Source: Mangrovitalea sediminis
GTDB lineage: Bacteria; Pseudomonadota; Gammaproteobacteria; Pseudomonadales; Oleiphilaceae
NCBI RefSeq assembly: GCF_002514725.1
Contig: NZ_NTLB01000006.1
Span: 248,001 to 312,000, forward strand
Length of the DNA: 64,000 bases
Reading direction: 5' to 3'
The position numbers and the translations under genes are program-made. This document shows positions 45,706-54,554 of this stretch, piece by piece (position 1 is the first letter of the stretch; each line of letters starts with the position of its first letter). A model generated the notes under the pieces. The model worked only from the letters and a program-made list of their open reading frames with translations. It was not told where the DNA came from and did not search any database.

Positions 45706-46545
45706 ATGATCAAAAAGTGCCTTTTCCCGGTTGCCGGTTACGGCACCCGCTTCCTGCCCGCGACCAAGGCAATGCCGAAAGAAATTCTGCCGATCGTGAA
45801 CAAGCCTCTTGTCCAATATGGTGTAGAGGAAGCCACTGAAGCAGGCATTCATGAATTCGGCTTCGTCACTGGGCGGGGGAAGCGGGCCCTGGAAGATCAC
45901 TTCGACATCAGTTACGAGCTCGAAAACCAGATTGCGGGTACCGGTAAGGAAGAGCTTCTGGCGTCAATCCGCGACCTGATCAACAACAACACGTTCGCAT
46001 TCACCCGGCAAAATGAGATGAAGGGGCTTGGTCACGCCATCCTGACCGGGCGCAACCTCATCGGCGACAACCCTTTCGCGGTTGTCCTTGCCGACGACTT
46101 CTGCGTGACTGACGGCGCTAAAGACGGCGTTCTGGCCCAGATGGTCCATCTGTACAATCAGTTCCGCTGCTCTATCGTCGCAATAGAGGAAGTGCCCAAA
46201 GAGGAAGTTCACAAGTACGGTGTCATTGCCGGTGAGTCGATGAAAGACGGCCTCTACCGCATTACCGACATGGTTGAAAAACCTTCCGCCGATAAAGCCC
46301 CCTCAAATCTGGCGATTATTGGCCGATATATCCTGACACCGGACATCTTTGAAATCCTGGAGCGTACGACCCCGGGCAAGAATGGCGAGATTCAGATCAC
46401 CGATGCCCTGCTGGAACAAGCACGTACGGGTTGCGTACTCGCCTATCAGTTCAAGGGACGCCGTTTCGACTGCGGCAGTATCGATGGTTTCGTCGAGGCA
46501 ACCAATTACGTCTACGAAAACATCTATAAGAAGTCGGCAAAATAA
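45706..46545 (+). CDS. galU: UTP-glucose-1-phosphate uridylyltransferase
   Basis: Makes UDP-glucose for polysaccharide and envelope synthesis. 279 residues. Nucleotide-binding start F-P-V-A-G-Y-G-T-R-F-L-P-A-T-K-A, then the K-P-L-V-Q-Y motif, L-A-D-D-F near 127, and V-E-K-P near 190. AAAGGA ribosome site. The UDP-sugar epimerase at 48424-49431 may use a product derived from UDP-glucose (inference; no UDP-glucose dehydrogenase gene is in the window). Confidence 0.95.
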   Translation: MIKKCLFPVAGYGTRFLPATKAMPKEILPIVNKPLVQYGVEEATEAGIHEFGFVTGRGKRALEDHFDISYELENQIAGTGKEELLASIRDLINNNTFAFTRQNEMKGLGHAILTGRNLIGDNPFAVVLADDFCVTDGAKDGVLAQMVHLYNQFRCSIVAIEEVPKEEVHKYGVIAGESMKDGLYRITDMVEKPSADKAPSNLAIIGRYILTPDIFEILERTTPGKNGEIQITDALLEQARTGCVLAYQFKGRRFDCGSIDGFVEATNYVYENIYKKSAK

Positions 46546-46547
46546 TC

Positions 46548-46584
46548 CCCGAAGAGGCGGCGCCATCGGCGCCGCCTCTTCGGG
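46548..46584 (+). repeat. 17-bp perfect inverted repeat after galU
   Basis: CCCGAAGAGGCGGCGCC pairs perfectly with its complement around a three-base loop (ATC). It begins 3 nt after the galU stop. No T-run follows; the next start codon (46604) is 20 nt away. It would form a very stable RNA hairpin that may protect the galU message or limit read-through. Confidence 0.85.
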
Positions 46585-46603
46585 CAACCAGGGAGCAAGG
46601 GCC

Positions 46604-47590
46604 GTGATTTCCGCAAGGCTACCGCTTATTGCCGATACGGCCCAATGGCCCTCTCAGACACTCACAGAGACCGACATCCACTCGGCCTGCCAGCATATCT
46701 CCGTGGCTGGAGAACGTTTCCTGGCGCACCACCAGCTTCCCAGACGATACCTTGAACTTTTCCCGCGCCTGCTGGTGCCTCTCGCCGCACACCTTCGCCA
46801 CTTTACCGAACAACAGAGATCGCCTCTGGTGGTAGGCATTGCAGGCTGCCAGGGCGCTGGCAAGACCACGCTGACACAGGCGCTCCAGCTCGTGTTCCAA
46901 TATGTCTTCGGCTTATCCTGCTGCCATCTCTCACTGGACGACTATTACTGGCCGCAAGCCTATCGACACCAACTGGCCAAAGATATTCACCCTCTCCTGG
47001 CTACACGAGGGGTTCCTGGCACCCATGATACGGCGCTTCTTGGGAACACCCTGAGAGCGTTGCTCCATGCGGACGAAGGCTCGGAAACGATAATGCCGCT
47101 GTTCGACAAGGGTATCGACGACCGGCGTCCGGAAACTCAGTGGGGCCGCTTCATCGGCCGACCGGATATTGTGCTTCTCGAGGGTTGGTGTGTAGGCGCC
47201 CATGCAGAAGCCAATGACGCCCTGGAGGAACCCATCAACCCGTTGGAGCTGGACGAAGACCCACAGGGCGCCTGGCGACGCTGGGTCAATCGACAACTGG
47301 CCGAGCGTTATGAGCCACTCTTCTCAACATTGAACCGATTGATATTCATGCAAGCCCCCAACTGGGACGTCGTTATGGAATGGCGCCGTTTGCAGGAAGC
47401 TAAACTGATGCGGGCTCAAGGCGCCAACTACCGGGGAGGGCTGGATAACCCTCAGCAACTGATGCGTTTTATCAACCACTATGAGCGCATCACCCGGCAT
47501 ATGCTGCGCACCTTACCCTCAACAGCCGACATCCTGCTGGCGCAGGACACCGAGCAGCGTATTGCCCACATATCGCTCAAGCACGAATAA
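46604..47590 (+). CDS. P-loop kinase, D-glycerate 3-kinase-like
   Basis: 328 residues from the GTG at 46604. Walker A G-I-A-G-C-Q-G-A-G-K-T-T near 82-93 and the uridine-kinase-like S-L-D-D-Y-Y near 115-120. I-V-L-L-E-G-W-C-V-G-A near 194-204 is characteristic of plant-type glycerate kinases and bacterial homologues. W-R-L-Q-E-like W-R-R-L-Q-E-A-K-L near 266-274 also fits. Predicted to phosphorylate glycerate or a related small molecule; substrate not proven. Convergent with the HTH gene, five bases apart. Only the galU hairpin lies upstream. Confidence 0.82.
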   Translation: MISARLPLIADTAQWPSQTLTETDIHSACQHISVAGERFLAHHQLPRRYLELFPRLLVPLAAHLRHFTEQQRSPLVVGIAGCQGAGKTTLTQALQLVFQYVFGLSCCHLSLDDYYWPQAYRHQLAKDIHPLLATRGVPGTHDTALLGNTLRALLHADEGSETIMPLFDKGIDDRRPETQWGRFIGRPDIVLLEGWCVGAHAEANDALEEPINPLELDEDPQGAWRRWVNRQLAERYEPLFSTLNRLIFMQAPNWDVVMEWRRLQEAKLMRAQGANYRGGLDNPQQLMRFINHYERITRHMLRTLPSTADILLAQDTEQRIAHISLKHE

Positions 47591-47595
47591 CCCAA

Positions 47596-48009
47596 TCAGG
47601 ACATCAATTGCAGGATCAAGCGCCGATTCTCATCGTTGGCACGCCTAAAGCGTCTCAATAGTTCCTTTTCCTCTTCGCTCGGAACCAGACGCAAGACCTC
47701 CATTTGCAATTGCTCCAACAGGGGACCGAGGTCACTCTCCTCCACCATCGCCAAGCCCGGCAGCTGCAACTGGGTACCATTGGGAATTCCATCCAGGTCC
47801 AGCCAGTGCTCTAGCGGCGTCTCCGTCTTCAGGCAGAGATCGAGCAGATTATCGATTGAGGGGTAGGTGCGCTTGCGTTCGTCGTTCATCTCCCAATATC
47901 GAATGACAGCATCATCCACCCGAAGCAGCGCAGCGATATCACTGTCCGTCAGATGTCTGGCATCCCGAAATTCTTGCAAACGACGATTGAACGACCGCAG
48001 GTAACGCAT
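47596..48009 (-). CDS. Small helix-turn-helix (XRE-type) protein
   Basis: 137 residues from the ATG at 48009, with GGGG just upstream; a longer frame from 48219 would overlap tRNA-Val and is rejected. N-terminal Cro/C1 helix-turn-helix (about 8-60: L-T-D-S-D-I-A-A-L-L-R-V-D-D-A-V-I-R-Y-W-E). The C-terminal part is leucine-rich and acidic (E-E-E-K-E-L-L-R-R-F-R-R) and could form a dimerisation helix. Target unknown. Confidence 0.75.
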   Translation of the reverse strand: MRYLRSFNRRLQEFRDARHLTDSDIAALLRVDDAVIRYWEMNDERKRTYPSIDNLLDLCLKTETPLEHWLDLDGIPNGTQLQLPGLAMVEESDLGPLLEQLQMEVLRLVPSEEEKELLRRFRRANDENRRLILQLMS

Positions 48010-48174
48010 GGCACCCCACCCTGAAAAGTCTCCCCGCGCATTATGCGCTGAGATGGATCGACAGGCAAAGTAACGGCGTAACCGCCTTCTGCCATAAACC
48101 CGAACAGGCGGTATGCGTAAACTGAAAGTGTTTCGAAAAGAATATATCCAGAGGGGCCAACCTATTGAAAAGGT

Positions 48175-48251
48175 TGGTAGGACCAGGCGGACTCGAACCG
48201 CCGACCCCCACCATGTCAAGGTGGTACTCTAACCAACTGAGCTATGGTCCT
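48175..48251 (-). tRNA. tRNA-Val (GAC)
   Basis: 77-nt cloverleaf with encoded CCA. Acceptor AGGACCA/TGGTCCT; anticodon stem CCACC/GGTGG with loop TTGACAT giving GAC; T-arm GGCGG/CCGCC. A good promoter lies upstream. Confidence 0.97.
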
Positions 48252-48269
48252 ACTGCGCTGCGGGTGCGT

Positions 48270-48298
48270 AATATAACGAGGTAGATGGGGGCGGTCAA
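48270..48298 (-). promoter_or_regulatory. Sigma-70 promoter of tRNA-Val
   Basis: Minus-strand -35 TTGACC (48293-48298), 17-nt spacer, -10 TATATT (48270-48275), with a GC-rich discriminator before the tRNA. Confidence 0.72.
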
Positions 48299-48423
48299 CC
48301 CGTTTTTTATCATTCCTCAAAATTTCCTGCCGTGGATACCGAAATGTCTCAGCCCCTACGGCTGGGCCCGAGTCCGCACCGACCCAGTACAGTACGCCTC
48401 AAGCCCCGCTAAAGCCGTCCCCA

Positions 48424-49431
48424 TCACCCGTGATAATACGCCAGATACCAGTCCACAAAGCGACTGACGCCCTCTTCCACTGTCGTTGTCGGCTGATAGC
48501 CAACATCGTCAATCAAGGATTGCACGTCTGCGTATGTTGCGGGCACATCGCCAGGCTGCAAAGGAAGCAGATTCTTTTGTGCAGTTTTGCCCAAACGCGT
48601 CTCGAGTATCTCAATGAAGCGCGACAACTCGATCGGATTGTTGCTACCGATGTTATGCAGCCGAAACGGCGCCTTACTGGTACTAGGATCCGGCTGCTGC
48701 GGATTCCAATCAGGGTTAGGCTCAGCAACATGATCAAGCGTTCTAACAACCCCCTCCACAATATCGTCGATATAGGTAAAGTCCCGCCGATGATGCCCAT
48801 GATTGAATACGTCGATAGGCTCCCCTGCCAATATCTTTTTGGTGAAGGTGAAGAGCGCCATATCGGGACGCCCCCAAGGGCCATAGACAGTAAAAAATCG
48901 CAAACCAGTCGTGGGCAACCCATATAGATGACTATAGGTATGCGCCATCAGCTCATTGGCTTTCTTGGTCGCCGCATACAGGCTTACCGGGTGATCAACG
49001 TTATCATGAACCGAGAACGGCATAGCCTCGTTCGCGCCATACACGGAGCTGCTGGAGGCATACAAAAGGTGCTCCACCTGGTTATGCCGACATCCTTCGA
49101 GGATATTGAGAAAGCCCACCACATTGGCGTCAACATAGGCATGCGGATTCCTCAACGAATAGCGCACCCCAGCCTGAGCCGCCAAGTGCACTACGCGCAG
49201 GGGCTTGTACTGCGCGAAGACATCCGCCATGGCTTCCCTGTCTGCAATATCCTTGCGCACTTCCGTAAAGTCGGCATGGCACTTGAGCTGATCGAGCCGA
49301 GATTCTTTCAAGCTGACATCGTAGTAATCGTTGACGATATCCACGCCGATAACTTCATCGCCGCGCGCCAACAGTCGCTGTGCCAAATGAAAGCCGATAA
49401 AACCTGCCGTGCCGGTCACAAGCACTCGCAC
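48424..49431 (-). CDS. NAD-dependent nucleotide-sugar epimerase, UDP-glucuronate 4-epimerase-like
   Basis: Extended short-chain dehydrogenase fold, 335 residues. G-T-A-G-F-I-G-F-H near 7-15 binds NAD; catalytic Y-A-A-T-K near 152-156; the substrate region [13 protein letters not shown] near 176-188 and the H[11 protein letters not shown] segment resemble CapI/LpsL-type UDP-glucuronate 4-epimerases. It likely makes UDP-galacturonate for lipopolysaccharide or capsule. Exact substrate is an inference. Single gene between tRNA-Val and the outer-membrane barrel gene. Confidence 0.85.
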   Translation of the reverse strand: MRVLVTGTAGFIGFHLAQRLLARGDEVIGVDIVNDYYDVSLKESRLDQLKCHADFTEVRKDIADREAMADVFAQYKPLRVVHLAAQAGVRYSLRNPHAYVDANVVGFLNILEGCRHNQVEHLLYASSSSVYGANEAMPFSVHDNVDHPVSLYAATKKANELMAHTYSHLYGLPTTGLRFFTVYGPWGRPDMALFTFTKKILAGEPIDVFNHGHHRRDFTYIDDIVEGVVRTLDHVAEPNPDWNPQQPDPSTSKAPFRLHNIGSNNPIELSRFIEILETRLGKTAQKNLLPLQPGDVPATYADVQSLIDDVGYQPTTTVEEGVSRFVDWYLAYYHG

Positions 49432-49472
49432 CAGCTATCCTCACTTCTTGCCCAAAATCAATTGTCGGCGCG

Positions 49473-50216
49473 TCAGAACGCCACACCAACCTGCACATAG
49501 GGGCCATGTAACTTGACGTCGACCCCGATACCGTCGATATCGTCCACCTTCATGGCCATCTGCCGATAACCGGCCTGGAGATTGAAGACCACCAAGCGGT
49601 AATTCACATACGCAGAAGCGTCGTAGAGGTGCTTGCCACTGTATGCAATGCCGTTACCTTCAGCCCCAACGGACAGACCTGTAGCCGGCAGGTCGAACCG
49701 TGCAGCCGCGTATAACATGGGAACAGCGGTATTGATACTGGTATTGCTTTGCTGGGTACCGTTGGCCTGGCGAACGTTGATATGCCCACTAAACACCTTC
49801 CCCGTCAAACCCAGATCCAAATGCACCCAGTTATCCAACAGCTGGTAGTAGAGGGTCAGATCGTAGTTACTCAAATCCAGATTGGTATGGACGTCGCCGT
49901 TAAAACCATCATAGGTCTTATTGAGCGGGATGGAGCCATTGGCCACCTGGTCCATCTTGTAGTACTGGAATTTGAAATCCGGCAAGAAGGGGACCGGGTG
50001 CTGAAAGGAGAAACTCATGACGGCAAAGGAGCTATCATGAAATCCCAGATCATTGTCGATGCTGACATTGTCTGCGCCGTTCTTGACAGTGCCCGAATGC
50101 GTCGCCTGCCAGTAAGCCACCGACGCTGAAGCCCCGAAAGTCTCCGCCTGTGCCTGAAGCGGCCCCCAAAGACAGAGCCCACCAACCATTACGCCTACCA
50201 AGCCTGCCTTACGCAT
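49473..50216 (-). CDS. Outer-membrane beta-barrel protein, TIGR04219-like
   Basis: 247 residues. Sec signal ends near A-Q-A-E (about residue 25). The mature protein alternates hydrophobic and polar residues in strands and ends in V-Q-V-G-V-A-F, an outer-membrane-protein C-terminal phenylalanine. The pattern, with Y-W-Q-A and the final G-Y-R-Q-M near 217, matches the TIGR04219 family of unknown role. Upstream neighbour is purC. Confidence 0.78.
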   Translation of the reverse strand: MRKAGLVGVMVGGLCLWGPLQAQAETFGASASVAYWQATHSGTVKNGADNVSIDNDLGFHDSSFAVMSFSFQHPVPFLPDFKFQYYKMDQVANGSIPLNKTYDGFNGDVHTNLDLSNYDLTLYYQLLDNWVHLDLGLTGKVFSGHINVRQANGTQQSNTSINTAVPMLYAAARFDLPATGLSVGAEGNGIAYSGKHLYDASAYVNYRLVVFNLQAGYRQMAMKVDDIDGIGVDVKLHGPYVQVGVAF

Positions 50217-50268
50217 GCCGATCCCCTATTCGAATTATGATGACTTCCATTGCTGCCGACACCGACGC

Positions 50269-50982
50269 TCAATCAAAGGAAATACCGAGGCGGCGCCCCA
50301 CTTCCTCATAAGTTTCGATGACATCCCCCAAATCCTGGCGAAAGCGGTCTTTATCCATTTTCTTGCGGGTGCTCTTGTCCCAGATACGACATCCATCGGG
50401 ACTGAACTCGTCGCCCAAAACAATCTCATTGCCAAAACGGCCAAATTCCAGTTTGTAATCCACCAAAAGCATATCCCCCTGGTCAAACAGCGCCTTAAGC
50501 ACATCGTTGACCCGAAAGGATAATGTGCGCATTGTCGCCAAGTCGGACTCGGTAGCCCACCCAAAAGCCGCGGCATGTGACTCGTTGATCATGGGGTCAT
50601 GCAACGCGTCATTTTTCAGGAACAGCTCAAAGGTGGGTGGATTCAGCGCCAGGCCCTCTTCAACGCCCAGACGACGGCACAGGCTCCCCGCTGCGAAGTT
50701 ACGCACCACGCATTCAACGGGAATCATATCCAGCCGCTTGACCACCGATTCGGTATCTGACAAAACCCGCTCAAAATGCGTAGGAATCCCGGCCGCCTGA
50801 AGCTTTTCCATTACGAAGGCATTGAAGCGGTTATTAACCATACCTTTGCGCGCCAGCTTCTCCTTCTTCTGGCCGTCGAATGCCGACGTATCGTCCCGGA
50901 ATACCATGATATAACGGTCCGGATCATCGGTGAGGTACACCGATTTCGCCTTGCCGGCATACAACTCGTCACGCTTTTCCAT
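50269..50982 (-). CDS. purC: Phosphoribosylaminoimidazole-succinocarboxamide synthase
   Basis: ATP-dependent step of purine synthesis joining aspartate to CAIR. 237 residues from the ATG at 50982 with GGAG seven nucleotides upstream (a TTG codon precedes it directly). Y-A-G-K-A-K-S-V-Y near the start, F-R-D-D-T-S-A-F-D and V-D-Y-K-L-E-F-G near 175-182 are family motifs. Conserved position beside bamC. Confidence 0.96.
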   Translation of the reverse strand: MEKRDELYAGKAKSVYLTDDPDRYIMVFRDDTSAFDGQKKEKLARKGMVNNRFNAFVMEKLQAAGIPTHFERVLSDTESVVKRLDMIPVECVVRNFAAGSLCRRLGVEEGLALNPPTFELFLKNDALHDPMINESHAAAFGWATESDLATMRTLSFRVNDVLKALFDQGDMLLVDYKLEFGRFGNEIVLGDEFSPDGCRIWDKSTRKKMDKDRFRQDLGDVIETYEEVGRRLGISFD

Positions 50983-51041
50983 CAATCATCTCCAAATACC
51001 ATGACCGAACCGGCCTCCCACTGAAGGATGAGCCTGGTCGA

Positions 51042-52139
51042 TTAATACATATGTTCGTAAATCGTCGACAGCAACCGCGCGGAGCGGTCCGTACCGTCGT
51101 AGTCCGGTGCTCGTTGCGCAGTCACAATAAGATCATTCTTGTCGTCCCTCGCCAAATGCACCAGGAACGTATATTCCGACTTGGGTTTGGAGCGGAACCA
51201 ACTGAACCAACCACCGGACTTTTCATCTTTGGTCCGGAAATCAACATACCACAGCCCCTGGCTGCGATTGATATCCACAATATCGACATGTGCATCGCCC
51301 AATGCCCGCCCCACCTCGGACCAGGCACGATCATAGCCCATATTCAACAACAGGTGCGGCTGGCCATGCTCCTGTGAGATCAATTTCACCTTGGGCGTAC
51401 TGGAAATCTGCAGTGCCAGGCGCGAATACGACTTGGTATTCTCCTGCGTCTTCAGGTAGTCCGAAAACTGACTCAGCATCTGCCGCTCAAGTGCAGCGTG
51501 CTCGCTTCCCTTCGGCCAGGCCAAAAGACTATCGGGAGCCGCATCAAGGTCACGTACGCGGAACTGAACCTCCGTCGTACGGCGACGCAACCCGGGCGCC
51601 AGCTTAGCCTGGACGACCCTCACCTTCTTGCCGATTGCCTGGTCGCTTGATGCAGCGGCCTGACCGTCACCTTTCAACGTCAGCCAGCGACTGGCCTTCA
51701 GATGATCGTTGGTCGGCACGCTCTGCATCAGGCCCGAACGAGGCTCTTGCTGCGCCAGATCCAGGCCATGATCTTTCAGGAAAGCGATGGTCGCCGGCCA
51801 GATACGGCCAGGTTCTTCATTCACCAATAACCAGGTCTGCCCATCGAGCTGCTCGATCACATAATTCTTATCGAGGATGTCCGAGGTGATATCCGGCGGC
51901 TTGGGCAACTGGTACTGTTTGTTCAGGACCCGCTCCCTGTTGACCTTGGGAATGGGGTGTAGCGGTTTAATCTGGTCGTCATTGGCATTGGCTGGAACCT
52001 TGACCGGTGGCAGCGACGCAGCCTGAAGATATTCATTGGAGCGATCATGGACGATGCCGCAGGCAGATAGACTGAAAAAAAACGGAACCACGATCAGAAA
52101 GCGACGAAGATTCAACGGGGAATACTTGCTATGGAGCAT
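51042..52139 (-). CDS. bamC: Outer-membrane assembly lipoprotein BamC
   Basis: Lipoprotein of the BAM complex that inserts outer-membrane proteins. 365 residues. Lipobox S-A-C-G (Cys27). An unstructured N-terminal stretch with P-L-H-P-I-P-K-V-N, the region that contacts BamD in E. coli, is followed by two helix-grip domains. AGGAAG ribosome site. Between purC and dapA, the usual location (nlpB). Confidence 0.9.
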   Translation of the reverse strand: MLHSKYSPLNLRRFLIVVPFFFSLSACGIVHDRSNEYLQAASLPPVKVPANANDDQIKPLHPIPKVNRERVLNKQYQLPKPPDITSDILDKNYVIEQLDGQTWLLVNEEPGRIWPATIAFLKDHGLDLAQQEPRSGLMQSVPTNDHLKASRWLTLKGDGQAAASSDQAIGKKVRVVQAKLAPGLRRRTTEVQFRVRDLDAAPDSLLAWPKGSEHAALERQMLSQFSDYLKTQENTKSYSRLALQISSTPKVKLISQEHGQPHLLLNMGYDRAWSEVGRALGDAHVDIVDINRSQGLWYVDFRTKDEKSGGWFSWFRSKPKSEYTFLVHLARDDKNDLIVTAQRAPDYDGTDRSARLLSTIYEHMY

Positions 52140-52235
52140 GCAGACTTCCTTAACGAGAGACGGCGTCAGTGGCCGGAGACAAGGGAACCTTCTGACGCCG
52201 TTTACAGTCGGCGCTAAGACAAATGCGGTCGCGGC

Positions 52236-53111
52236 TTACAGCAAGCCCGCAGCATTCAGTGCTTCGCGCACTTCGGCATGGTACTTTTCGTTCAGCGGAA
52301 CCAAGGGTAGCCGAATCCCCTCCGCAATCAATCCCATCTGCTGAAGCGCCCATTTAACAGGAATGGGGTTCGCTTCGACAAAGAGCTTGCGGTTCAACGG
52401 CATCAACCGATCATTAATCGCCGCCGCCGTTTCTGCATCACCCGCCATGGCTGCAGCGCAAAGACGAGCCATTTCCGCGGGCGCCACATTGGCTGTCACC
52501 GAAATATTGCCTTTCCCGCCACGCAACATCAGTTCCATCGCGGTAGCGTCATCGCCGGAGTAGACGGCCATACGATCTCCCACCAGGGCAATCAACTCTT
52601 CGCCCCTGGGAATATTACCCGTCGCATCCTTGATGCCGACAATATTGGGAATATCCGCCAGGCGAGCCACCGTCTCGTTCAACATATCGCACGAGGTTCT
52701 ACCCGGCACGTTATAAAGAATCTGTGGAATATCAACCGCTTCGGCGATAGCACGAAAATGCCGGTAAAGTCCTTCCTGGGGCGGCTTATTGTAATAGGGA
52801 ACAACCAGCAGACAGGCGTTCGCACCAATCTCGCTGGCCGCCCGTGTCAGGTCGATCGCTTCTGTCGTCGAGTTGGCGCCGGTGCCGGCGATCACCGGAA
52901 TTCGCCCATTAACCCGCTCCACCACCCGACGTATCACCGCGCAGTGTTCGTCCGGGTCCAGGGTGGCAGACTCTCCCGTGGTCCCAACGGCAACGATACC
53001 GTTCGTGCCGTTATCGATATGAAAATCGACCAATCTATCCAACCCTTCCCAATCAAGGGCGCCGTCAACGTGCATCGGCGTAGCCAGGGCGACGAGGCTT
53101 CCAGTGATCAT
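52236..53111 (-). CDS. dapA: 4-hydroxy-tetrahydrodipicolinate synthase
   Basis: First committed step of lysine and diaminopimelate synthesis. 291 residues. Schiff-base Lys161 (G-I-K-D-A-T-G), catalytic Tyr133 (Y-N-V-P-G-R-T), Thr44-Thr45 (G-T-T-G-E-S) and Tyr107 are all present at canonical numbers. GGAGCGGAC precedes the ATG. Divergent from gcvR. Confidence 0.98.
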   Translation of the reverse strand: MITGSLVALATPMHVDGALDWEGLDRLVDFHIDNGTNGIVAVGTTGESATLDPDEHCAVIRRVVERVNGRIPVIAGTGANSTTEAIDLTRAASEIGANACLLVVPYYNKPPQEGLYRHFRAIAEAVDIPQILYNVPGRTSCDMLNETVARLADIPNIVGIKDATGNIPRGEELIALVGDRMAVYSGDDATAMELMLRGGKGNISVTANVAPAEMARLCAAAMAGDAETAAAINDRLMPLNRKLFVEANPIPVKWALQQMGLIAEGIRLPLVPLNEKYHAEVREALNAAGLL

Positions 53112-53402
53112 GTCCGCTCCGAAACTCGTAAAACGCTAATGGTAATGTGCGGATAGCAGCCGACACAAGGCCTCAAACTGTCCCAGGGAGACTCAGCCAC
53201 AGTATCGGACCACGCAATACCCGACCGGAGCCGCATTCGAAGGTTCCCTCTCAGGCAAGGCTTGACTTGTCCACCGCACACATCGACCATGATGGCGTCG
53301 AAGCGCCCGCTCCGGCGGGCTCCTGTCCCGTCGCCGGGCCTTCCCCCAACGGACCGCTCCCGGTCTTTAGTGACGATACTCCCTGCTCGACAAGGCCATA
53401 CC

Positions 53403-53951
53403 ATGCTGCACCCGGTAAAACGTGAAAACTACCTCGTCATCACGGCGGTGGGTAAAGAAGAACAAGATGTGCTGATCGAAATCTCCGATCAGGTTGCAGC
53501 ACTTCGTTGCACCATTCTCGATTGCCGCATGACCGTACTGGGCGAAGAATCTGCGGTCTATATGTTGGTCACCGGTAAATGGGACGCCCTGACCAAGCTG
53601 GAGTCGGCGATCACTGAATGGAAACGTGGCCTCGATTTCGAGGTGTGTGTCGTTCGCACCCCCAGCCGCCCAAACCGTCCAGGAATGCCCTACAGCGTCA
53701 ATGTGGTTGCCGCCGACGGTCCTGGCATCGTCCATGACCTCGTTGTCTTTTTTGCCGCACGCAATATCGGCGTCGAGGACCTGCAGGCGACCACTTACTG
53801 CGCGCCTCAGTCCGACACCCGAGTTTTTTCCATGAACATGATTCTGCGCCTCCCGGCCACCACGCACCTGCCTGCCCTGCGTGAAGAGTTCATGATGTTC
53901 TGCGACGAACGCAATCTCGATGCCGTAATTGAGCCATTACGGGGCTCCTGA
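53403..53951 (+). CDS. gcvR: Glycine-cleavage regulator GcvR-like, two ACT domains
   Basis: 182 residues from the ATG at 53403. Two tandem ACT domains (about 7-85 and 92-175), the second starting S-V-N-V-V-A-A-D-G-P-G-I-V-H-D. In E. coli GcvR senses glycine and holds GcvA in its repressing state. It lies between dapA (divergent) and bcp (same strand), the pseudomonad order. No gcv structural gene is in the window. The 291 bp between it and dapA hold no gene I can support. Confidence 0.88.
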   Translation: MLHPVKRENYLVITAVGKEEQDVLIEISDQVAALRCTILDCRMTVLGEESAVYMLVTGKWDALTKLESAITEWKRGLDFEVCVVRTPSRPNRPGMPYSVNVVAADGPGIVHDLVVFFAARNIGVEDLQATTYCAPQSDTRVFSMNMILRLPATTHLPALREEFMMFCDERNLDAVIEPLRGS

Positions 53952-54028
53952 CGTACCCTAACAGCGTCCAGTCAGCCTCTTTGCGCCGCCCTGGAATTCG
54001 CCCTAAATCAACTGTTGGAGACCCGCAG

Positions 54029-54496
54029 ATGTCGACAGTACAACTCGATAAAAAAGTGGATGACTTCACCCTCCCTGCAACAGGCGACCAGGAAATTCGC
54101 CTGTCGGATCTCATCGGCAAGAATGTCGTCATCTACTTTTACCCGAAGGACAGCACCCCGGGCTGCACCACCGAGGGCCAGGATTTCCGCGACCATTACA
54201 GCGAATTCCAGGCGCTCGACACCGTCATTTTCGGCATTTCGCGGGATGGACTGAAGTCCCACGAGAACTTCAAAGCCAAACAAAGCTTCCCCTTCGAACT
54301 CCTTTCCGACAAAGACGAAACCGTCTGCAAACAGTTCGATGTCATGAAACTGAAGAAGCTATACGGCAAAGAATATATCGGCGTCGATCGCAGCACCTTC
54401 CTGATCGACAAAACTGGCGTGCTGCGCAAGGAATGGCGAGGCGTCAAGGTAAAAGGCCATGTGGCTGAGGTTCTGGAGGCGGTAAAAGCCCTCTAG
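54029..54496 (+). CDS. bcp: Bcp-type peroxiredoxin lacking the usual resolving Cys
   Basis: Thiol peroxidase, 155 residues from the ATG at 54029 with GGAG eight nucleotides upstream. Peroxidatic Cys46 in P-G-C-T-T-E-G. E. coli Bcp has a resolving cysteine five residues later; here that position is Gln51. Cys100 is the only other clear cysteine. It therefore looks like a one-Cys or alternative-resolver form. Cotranscribed with gcvR is likely. Confidence 0.92.
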   Translation: MSTVQLDKKVDDFTLPATGDQEIRLSDLIGKNVVIYFYPKDSTPGCTTEGQDFRDHYSEFQALDTVIFGISRDGLKSHENFKAKQSFPFELLSDKDETVCKQFDVMKLKKLYGKEYIGVDRSTFLIDKTGVLRKEWRGVKVKGHVAEVLEAVKAL

Positions 54497-54520
54497 GCAA
54501 ACCCCGCCGTAAGCTGTTCG

Positions 54521-54546
54521 GCCCGCCCACCTATGCCGAGGCGGGC
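54521..54546. terminator. Hairpin between convergent bcp and perM genes
   Basis: GCCCGCC pairs with GGCGGGC around a 12-base loop, 25 nt after the bcp stop and 9 nt before the perM stop. No T-run follows on either strand. Confidence 0.35.
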
Positions 54547-54554
54547 AGCTTCCG

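Noticed and set aside
46349-46603. N-terminal extension of the glycerate-kinase-like gene inside galU
   Set aside because: The extension is out-of-frame galU sequence and crosses the 17-bp hairpin; the GTG at 46604 fits the family.
48010-48219. N-terminal extension of the HTH gene
   Set aside because: It would run through tRNA-Val; the ATG at 48009 has a good ribosome site.
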